Shown piece by piece: positions 1 to 4,475 of a DNA stretch of 12,386 nucleotides. The notes below the pieces were generated by a model that was not told where the DNA came from, searched no databases, and saw only the letters and a program-made list of their open reading frames with translations. Source of the DNA: a bacterium. Its GTDB lineage: Bacteria; UBA6262. Within the stretch, counting starts at the first letter, position 1; each line of letters opens with the position of its first letter. A program made the position numbers and the translations under genes. The DNA is taken from contig JAQUQP010000052.1 in assembly GCA_028716025.1 (NCBI GenBank), forward strand, positions 1-12,386, written 5' to 3'.

Positions 1-408
1 CCGCCGGTGGCTATGGTTAATATCTGGGCCAGCTTCGGTTGGGGTTTTGTCATGTTCCTGGCCGCACTGCAGGGCATTGAGCGTGATATTTATGAAGCTG
101 CCCGCATTGACGGTGCTAGTAATTTCCAGGAATTCTGGAAAATTACCTTCCCGTTATTATTACCTATTATTACCAGCGTGTCTATCTTAACGATCCTGGG
201 TGCCATGCAGCAATTTGATTTAATCTATGTCATGACCGGCGGCGGTCCGGCGGGGGCCACTGAAGTGCCGGTGAACCAGATGTATATGCAGGCTTTCCAA
301 AATGGTATGTGGGGTTATGCGACGACCTTGGGCGTTTTGCTGGGTGGTATATTGTTTATAATTTCTTTATTGCAATTACAGATCAAAAAATGGCTGGTGG
401 ACTGGTAA
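1..408 (+). CDS. Sugar ABC transporter permease, MalF/UgpA type (5' truncated)
   Basis: This is the C-terminal part of an inner-membrane permease of a carbohydrate-uptake ABC transporter. The reading frame is open from base 1, so the gene begins upstream; the in-frame GTG at 7 is internal. The EAA loop that docks on the ATPase is clear at about 91-165 (EAARIDGASNFQEFWKITFP), which matches the family pattern of EAA, DGA, and I-x-x-P-x-L-x-P. It is followed by hydrophobic helices, the GGGP loop typical of MalF-like partners, and a short cytoplasmic end (KKWLVDW). It ends 7 nt before the second permease gene, as expected for a heterodimeric MalF/MalG-type pair in one operon. The substrate cannot be told from the permease; the downstream hydrolase suggests an oligosaccharide. 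No binding protein or ATPase gene is in the window. Confidence 0.93.
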   Translation, partial: PPVAMVNIWASFGWGFVMFLAALQGIERDIYEAARIDGASNFQEFWKITFPLLLPIITSVSILTILGAMQQFDLIYVMTGGGPAGATEVPVNQMYMQAFQNGMWGYATTLGVLLGGILFIISLLQLQIKKWLVDW

Positions 409-415
409 TCTATCC

Positions 416-1552
416 ATGAAGAAAAATACAGGAAAATTCAAAAAAATATTTTCCAATCTTGTCTTTCAGCTGATCTTGCTGGCTTTTGCCGCATGGGTGA
501 TCTTCCCAGTATTATGGGGGGTTTCAACTTCCTTGCGCACGTTTGAGGGCATTTACCAGATCAGTGATCAGATCAACAGCCAGGAGATAACGGCAGATCC
601 CGCAGCGCCGGTAAGCGGTGTCACTAAAATCAAGAACCGGATTGAGTCCACACTGCACCTAGTCCGCAGTTTGATACCGCCATCACCGATCCAATGGGGC
701 AATTATAAAGAAGCCTGGAAACAGGGTAATTTCAATAAATACTTCCTGAATAGCTTTTTTTATATGGTGACCGTTGTTTTCTTTATGCTTCTTTTTTCGT
801 CGATGGCGTCTTATGCTTTTGCCCGCCTTCGTTTTCCCGGTAAAGAATTTATTTTCTATTTGTTTTTAGCCAGCCTGGTTATGCCTTTGCCGACAATTTT
901 CATTACGGTGTATCTCTTACTCCAGAATTTCCCGATATATTTATTTGTTGTCTTGATCATTATTGCTTCCTCACTGATCGTGAGTGCTGGTTCTTTACGC
1001 CGAGTGATGTTCTTGCTATTAGGAGTGCTCTTAGCGGCAGGAGGAGCCTATGCGTTTATAGCTTCCACGAATCCCGCTGAACCCAGGAAACTGATAGAAT
1101 TGATCCTGGCAAAGATCAACTTGCTGGATACCCGTACCGGTTATATCTTACCGCAAATCGCCAGCGGTTTGCCGTATACGATTTTTCTGATGCGTTCCTT
1201 CTTTGAAGCCATTCCGGTCGACTTGGAAGATGCCGCTCGTATCGATGGTTGCAGCCGGTTGGGTATCTATTTCCGCATTATTTTGCCGCTTTCCCGTCCG
1301 ATCCTGGCAGTTACAGGTATATTCGGGGCCTTAAGTGTCTGGAAAGAGTTCCTTTTTGCCGTTGTCGTTTTCTCTGATAGCACTAAGATGCCTATCCAGG
1401 CTGGTTTACTGGCTTTCCAGGGGACCTATAAAACCCAATGGAATTACCTGATGGCCGGAGTTATTATCACAGTCATCCCGGTGATCATTGTTTATTTGTT
1501 GTTGCAGAAACATGTTATTTCCGGTTTGACCGCCGGCGCGGTGAAGGGCTGA
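416..1552 (+). CDS. Sugar ABC transporter permease, MalG type, with insertion
   Basis: Second inner-membrane permease subunit for sugar uptake, partner of the preceding gene. Family hallmarks are the N-terminal helix (about residues 15-38), the LNSFFYM helix start near 111, the ASYAFARLRFPGK segment (131-143), the EAA loop at 271-291 (EDAARIDGCSRLGIYFRIILP), and the conserved C-terminus GLTAGAVKG. At 378 residues it is about 100 longer than the usual 270-300. Extra sequence lies in the first periplasmic loop (about 41-90) and at about 171-233. The second stretch contains two strongly hydrophobic segments separated by SLRR, between the normal ITVYLLLQ helix and the NLLDTRTGYILPQ segment. The frame is intact through both, so this is not a frameshift. 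Start ATG is 7 nt after the upstream stop, with no strong ribosome site, consistent with translational coupling. Confidence 0.93.
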   Translation: MKKNTGKFKKIFSNLVFQLILLAFAAWVIFPVLWGVSTSLRTFEGIYQISDQINSQEITADPAAPVSGVTKIKNRIESTLHLVRSLIPPSPIQWGNYKEAWKQGNFNKYFLNSFFYMVTVVFFMLLFSSMASYAFARLRFPGKEFIFYLFLASLVMPLPTIFITVYLLLQNFPIYLFVVLIIIASSLIVSAGSLRRVMFLLLGVLLAAGGAYAFIASTNPAEPRKLIELILAKINLLDTRTGYILPQIASGLPYTIFLMRSFFEAIPVDLEDAARIDGCSRLGIYFRIILPLSRPILAVTGIFGALSVWKEFLFAVVVFSDSTKMPIQAGLLAFQGTYKTQWNYLMAGVIITVIPVIIVYLLLQKHVISGLTAGAVKG

Positions 1553-1556
1553 TAAA

Positions 1557-1585
1557 GTTGATAGTTGATAGTTCATAGTTGATAG
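1557..1585 (+). repeat. GTTGATA heptamer tandem repeat (4 copies)
   Basis: Four back-to-back 7-nt units at 1557, 1564, 1571 and 1578 read GTTGATA, GTTGATA, GTTCATA, GTTGATA, plus one trailing G. The block starts 5 nt after the permease stop codon. The same core occurs at 11113-11123 and, diverged, at 11148-11158. It looks like an interspersed intergenic repeat; no function is evident. Confidence 0.8.
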
Positions 1586-1625
1586 AAAATGCAAAAAGAA
1601 GTTGCGAAAATAAGAATTAGTGCTA

Positions 1626-1643
1626 TATGTTAATTAGAACATA
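1626..1643. other. Inverted repeat TATGTT-N6-AACATA
   Basis: A perfect 6-nt inverted repeat (1626-1631 and 1638-1643) around AATTAG lies between the heptamer repeat and the putative terminator. It could be a small operator or an RNA hairpin, but six AT-rich base pairs may also be chance. Confidence 0.25.
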
Positions 1644-1673
1644 CAACTTAATAAAAAGTCACGGAAGGGATAG

Positions 1674-1706
1674 CTCAAGGCGAGTATCGTTTCCTTGAGT
1701 ATTTTT
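1674..1706 (+). terminator. Putative Rho-independent terminator after the permease operon
   Basis: CTCAAGG (1674-1680) pairs perfectly with CCTTGAG (1693-1699). An inner CGA/TCG pairing is possible in the loop, and the stem is followed at once by TATTTTTG. Its place, 120 nt after the last permease gene and just before a good promoter, fits the end of the ABC-transporter transcript. The U-tract is interrupted by one A. Confidence 0.55.
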
Positions 1707-1721
1707 GTCGACAGAATATTG

Positions 1722-1750
1722 TTTACTAAAATCTTAAAAAGTGCTAAAAT
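1722..1750 (+). promoter_or_regulatory. Sigma-70-like promoter with extended -10, upstream of the PorV-like gene
   Basis: A -35-like TTTACT (1722-1727) is separated by exactly 17 nt from TAAAAT (1745-1750), which is preceded by TG one base before (TGCTAAAAT, extended -10). The predicted start is near 1757, about 26 nt before the GTG of the PorV-like gene, leaving room for the GGAG ribosome site at 1774-1777. It lies directly after the putative terminator. Consensus sigma recognition in this organism is assumed. Confidence 0.5.
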
Positions 1751-1782
1751 AACAAAGTTAGTATCTCTATCTTGGAGATAAT

Positions 1783-2925
1783 GTGAATACCTTAAAGTGT
1801 TGTTATGTCCTTCTGCTCTCTGCCGCTTGCCTGCTGTCGTCTACTCTTGCCTTTTCAGCCGGGGAACCAGCGGCTTTCCTGCGTAACGGAGCAGGGGCCA
1901 GGGCCTTAGGTATGGGCGGGGCTTATACCGCGTTGGCTGATGATGCCAGTTCTATATATTGGAATCCAGCCAAATTAGCCTGGCAGGAAAAATTTGAAAT
2001 AACCGCTATGTATGCTAACCTGGGCCTCGATTCGATGTATGATTATGCCGGCCTGGTCCTTCCACTATCTTTCGCTTCTTTTGGCTTCGGTTACCTGCAA
2101 CAAGCAACTAATAAGATCGAAACTACTAATGCCGTCGGCCTGGTAACCGGGGAAGTTAAGGCTGCTAATAAAGCTTTATTTGCCGGGTACGGGCAAACTT
2201 TCGGTGATATTTTCTCTCTCGGTTTTAGCGCAAAAATAATTAATCAGGAATTTGATACTTATACGGCCAAAGCATTGGGTTTTGACTTGGGACTGCTGTG
2301 GCAAGCGGATGTAGTTCGGTTCGGAATTAATCTGCAAAACCTGAACAGCCCCAAGCTGAAGGGCAATTCTTACTGGGATTCTTCCCAGCAAGTAAGTGAA
2401 ACCATTCCTCTCACCATCAGGACAGGATTGGTCTTGCACACCAAGCATGTGGCGAAGATCGGCGAAGCGAAAAAAGTACGGGAAAAAGCCAAAGCCGGTA
2501 AAACAACATCGTCGATGGAACAAGTAACCGGTATGAGCACCATAGAAGGCTTTGATATGAGCCAGGGCTGGATACCTACCCCGCCGCCGGGCCAGGAGGA
2601 GATCGCTACTGGGGTTTCCGGGGAAAAGGAAAAAGCCGCTGCTTTTTCTGTCCCGGTAGAGGTTAATTGGGCTCTGGATGTTGGTTACACGCCGGACAGT
2701 ACCCAGAACCTGGAATTGGCGCCGGGTGTGGAATGCTGGATTAATAAGCAGTATGCGGTCAGAGTTGGCTGGAATTTGAATGACCTGACCCAAGCGCATA
2801 GTTTTTATCATAACCTGAGTTTGGGAGCTTCGGTCCTGTGGGGCTTCCTAGAAATTGATTATGCTTATGTTATTCATGAAGATTTAGAGAATACGCACCG
2901 TATTTCTACGAGCTTTATATTTTAA
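1783..2925 (+). CDS. PorV/PorQ-like (UPF0164-type) outer-membrane beta-barrel protein
   Basis: This is a secreted barrel protein resembling the PorV/PorQ family; in T9SS bacteria PorV shuttles cargo to the surface-attachment machinery. A signal peptide (residues 1-26, cleavage near AFSA-GEP) leads into the diagnostic N-terminal block FLRNGAGARALGMGGAYTAL, then DDASSIYWNPAKLA (about 53-66). Alternating hydrophobic strands follow to a terminal aromatic residue (ISTSFIF), as in outer-membrane barrels. Between strands, residues 222-289 form a hydrophilic stretch rich in Lys/Glu and then Pro/Gly (WIPTPPPGQEE), a likely long extracellular or periplasmic loop. Start is GTG at 1783 with GGAG at 1774-1777. 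The next gene carries a T9SS-like C-terminal domain, which supports a secretion role. The family is broad, and a fatty-acid-transporter-like (FadL fold) role cannot be excluded. Confidence 0.82.
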   Translation: MNTLKCCYVLLLSAACLLSSTLAFSAGEPAAFLRNGAGARALGMGGAYTALADDASSIYWNPAKLAWQEKFEITAMYANLGLDSMYDYAGLVLPLSFASFGFGYLQQATNKIETTNAVGLVTGEVKAANKALFAGYGQTFGDIFSLGFSAKIINQEFDTYTAKALGFDLGLLWQADVVRFGINLQNLNSPKLKGNSYWDSSQQVSETIPLTIRTGLVLHTKHVAKIGEAKKVREKAKAGKTTSSMEQVTGMSTIEGFDMSQGWIPTPPPGQEEIATGVSGEKEKAAAFSVPVEVNWALDVGYTPDSTQNLELAPGVECWINKQYAVRVGWNLNDLTQAHSFYHNLSLGASVLWGFLEIDYAYVIHEDLENTHRISTSFIF

Positions 2926-2939
2926 GGAATGATTTCGCG

Positions 2940-2959
2940 CCTGCCTGCCGGTAGGCAGG
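2940..2959. repeat. GC-rich palindromic element (LPAGRQG-type)
   Basis: CCTGCCTG (2940-2947) pairs with TAGGCAGG (2952-2959) around CCGG; seven pairs are Watson-Crick and one is G-U. If translated in the hydrolase frame it gives LPAGRQG, a string seen in many candidate-phylum gene predictions where such palindromes are over-called as coding. Here it sits in the 54-nt gap between the PorV-like gene and the true hydrolase start. Confidence 0.75.
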
Positions 2960-2964
2960 GATTT

Positions 2965-2973
2965 AAAGAGGAG
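2965..2973 (+). promoter_or_regulatory. Ribosome binding site fixing a TTG start at 2980
   Basis: AAAGAGGAG at 2965-2973 lies 6 nt before TTG at 2980. Starting there gives a clean signal peptide and removes the palindrome from the protein. The upstream in-frame ATG at 2929 would put 17 charged residues before the signal peptide. Confidence 0.75.
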
Positions 2974-2979
2974 AAAGAA

Positions 2980-4410
2980 TTGTTTAGAAGAGTTAAGATC
3001 CTAATTTTCATACTGCTATCCGCCATCTGCTATCTGCCATCTAGTCCTTTAATGGCCGCTAATGTCAAGATCGTTGGCCGGCAAATGCTGGTGGACGGGA
3101 AGCCTTTCACTGTCAAAGGGGTTAATTACGGTTATACTCCTGTGGGGTCAGGATATTCCACATATGATTGGACCATCCATCCGGAATTCTATAAAGCGGA
3201 TTTTGCCCTGATCCGGGCAATGGGCGCCAATACAGTCCGGTTCCATTCTATGCCTACCGACACTAAATTACTTGACGCGGCCTATGAATACGGGTTGTTT
3301 GTGATTATTACTTGCACAGTCGACTGGAATAAAGATTTTAATGTACAAGCCAACCGTGATAAAGTTTTATCTGACTTAACTACTACCGTAAATAAATGGA
3401 AAGATCATCCGGCAATACTAATGTGGTTGATCGGGAATGAAATCAATTTTCATACTACTTCACTCACTGCCTGGTACAGCCTGTTAAACGATTGCGCCGT
3501 CAAAGTACACGAACTAGAAGGGATGAACCATCACCCAGTGACTTCCGCTGAAGCTAACATCGATATGCTGGGCAGCGTTGTTAACAGGTCTGATGATGCT
3601 CATGTTCCGGACGTGGACGTCTGGGCGGCTCAGGTTTACCGTGGCGCGACCACTGGTTTTGATTCCATGTTTGAAGAATATGCCGCGAAGAGTACTAAAC
3701 CCCTGATCCTGACCGAATTCGGCTGTGATGCTTATAATACAGCGACTAACGCGGAAGATGAAAATTCACAAGCGGAAACAATTAAAAATGAACTTAACAT
3801 AATCGAGACCCATTTATCCGCGCTGAATGCCGCGGAAGAATGTGTCGGAGGATGTATTTTCCAGTGGGCTGACGATTGGTCCAAGAACCAGTGGGGCGCA
3901 GTCAACAGTACCCATGATACCGTCGGGACCTGGAATAACGATGCTTATTATGATTTTGAAAGCACAGCCAAGAATAATATGAATGAAGAATGGTGGGGAT
4001 TGTGCTCCATAAGCGCCGGGACAGACGCCAAAACTTTGCGCAAGGCATATACGGAAGTCCAGGCCAAATGGGCGCCAAGTACCCAGAGTACCGCTTCCAG
4101 TAGTAATGTTTTTTCTACTGATATCACCAACTATCCTAATCCTTTCAATCCTGTTTCCGGTAGTACCACTATAGTTTTTACCGTAGCTCCGGGAACTGGG
4201 ATCAAGGTTAAGATCTACGATATCGCCGGGCGGCTGGTAAAAACGCTAAAAGAAGAAACCGTAGATACTTATGCTCAATACAAGATAACCTGGGATGGCA
4301 AGGATGAGGAGAATAAGACGGTGGCCAATGGCGTTTATATCTGCTTTGTGGAAGGTAACGGAACTACCGGCACCGAAGTGAAATACCGTAAAATATTAGC
4401 CCTGAAATAG
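2980..4410 (+). CDS. Secreted clan GH-A-type glycoside hydrolase with FlgD/T9SS-like C-terminal domain
   Basis: Predicted retaining glycosidase or transglycosylase acting outside the cytoplasm on a polysaccharide. Numbering from TTG 2980 (476 aa): signal peptide 1-27, mature start near ANVKIVG. A TIM-barrel catalytic domain (about 30-365) opens with LVDGKPFTVKGVNYG, as in GH2/GH5-like enzymes. The acid/base is probably E154 in WLIGNEIN and the nucleophile E246 in ILTEFGCD. Trp-rich stretches near FQWADDW (294-300) may line the cleft. After a Ser/Thr linker (368-380), an Ig-like FlgD domain (382-476) carries YPNPFNP, KIYDIAGRLVKTL and ITWDGKDE, ending KYRKILALK, like a type A sorting domain that directs T9SS export. 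It follows the PorV-like gene by 54 nt. GH family (2, 5 or related) and substrate are unresolved. An ATG at 2929 gives a 493-aa alternative. Confidence 0.86.
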   Translation: MFRRVKILIFILLSAICYLPSSPLMAANVKIVGRQMLVDGKPFTVKGVNYGYTPVGSGYSTYDWTIHPEFYKADFALIRAMGANTVRFHSMPTDTKLLDAAYEYGLFVIITCTVDWNKDFNVQANRDKVLSDLTTTVNKWKDHPAILMWLIGNEINFHTTSLTAWYSLLNDCAVKVHELEGMNHHPVTSAEANIDMLGSVVNRSDDAHVPDVDVWAAQVYRGATTGFDSMFEEYAAKSTKPLILTEFGCDAYNTATNAEDENSQAETIKNELNIIETHLSALNAAEECVGGCIFQWADDWSKNQWGAVNSTHDTVGTWNNDAYYDFESTAKNNMNEEWWGLCSISAGTDAKTLRKAYTEVQAKWAPSTQSTASSSNVFSTDITNYPNPFNPVSGSTTIVFTVAPGTGIKVKIYDIAGRLVKTLKEETVDTYAQYKITWDGKDEENKTVANGVYICFVEGNGTTGTEVKYRKILALK

Positions 4411-4414
4411 GGCT
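4398..4414 (+). other. Short stem-loop across the hydrolase stop codon
   Basis: AGCCCT (4398-4403) and AGGGCT (4409-4414) form a perfect 6-bp stem with a GAAAT loop; the TAG stop (4408-4410) lies at the 3' side. No U-tract follows, so it is a poor intrinsic terminator; it might protect the mRNA end or attenuate read-through. Confidence 0.35.
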
Positions 4415-4442
4415 TGCGGGATAGTTTAATTTAGGTTATATT
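4414..4442 (+). promoter_or_regulatory. Possible promoter before the OmpA-fusion gene
   Basis: TTGCGG (4414-4419), a 17-nt spacer and TATATT (4437-4442) make a fair -10 with a weak -35. The predicted start near 4449 would give a leader of about 27 nt to the ATG at 4476, and would exclude the upstream GTG at 4449 as a start. Confidence 0.3.
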
Positions 4443-4466
4443 TATTATGTGCGTCATTTTCTGTTC

Positions 4467-4472
4467 GGAGGG
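4467..4472 (+). promoter_or_regulatory. Ribosome binding site favouring ATG 4476
   Basis: GGAGGG at 4467-4472 lies 3 nt before ATG 4476. The spacing is short but the site is strong, while GTG at 4449 has nothing comparable upstream. The ATG start also gives a standard signal peptide. Confidence 0.55.
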
Positions 4473-4475
4473 TGC

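Noticed and set aside
1657..1700. Possible cyclic-di-GMP (GEMM-like) riboswitch, from GTCACGGAAGGG
   Set aside because: Only the first bases resemble the class; the conserved tetraloop, receptor and second stem are not visible, and the following hairpin with U-tract is better explained as a terminator.
2176..2811. 211-codon open frame on the - strand opposite the PorV-like gene
   Set aside because: The + strand frame is a recognisable barrel protein with a signal peptide; the antisense translation has no domain pattern and no ribosome site was evident.
4449..4475. Upstream GTG start for the OmpA-fusion gene
   Set aside because: It has no ribosome site and would overlap the predicted transcription start, while ATG 4476 follows GGAGGG and begins a normal signal peptide.
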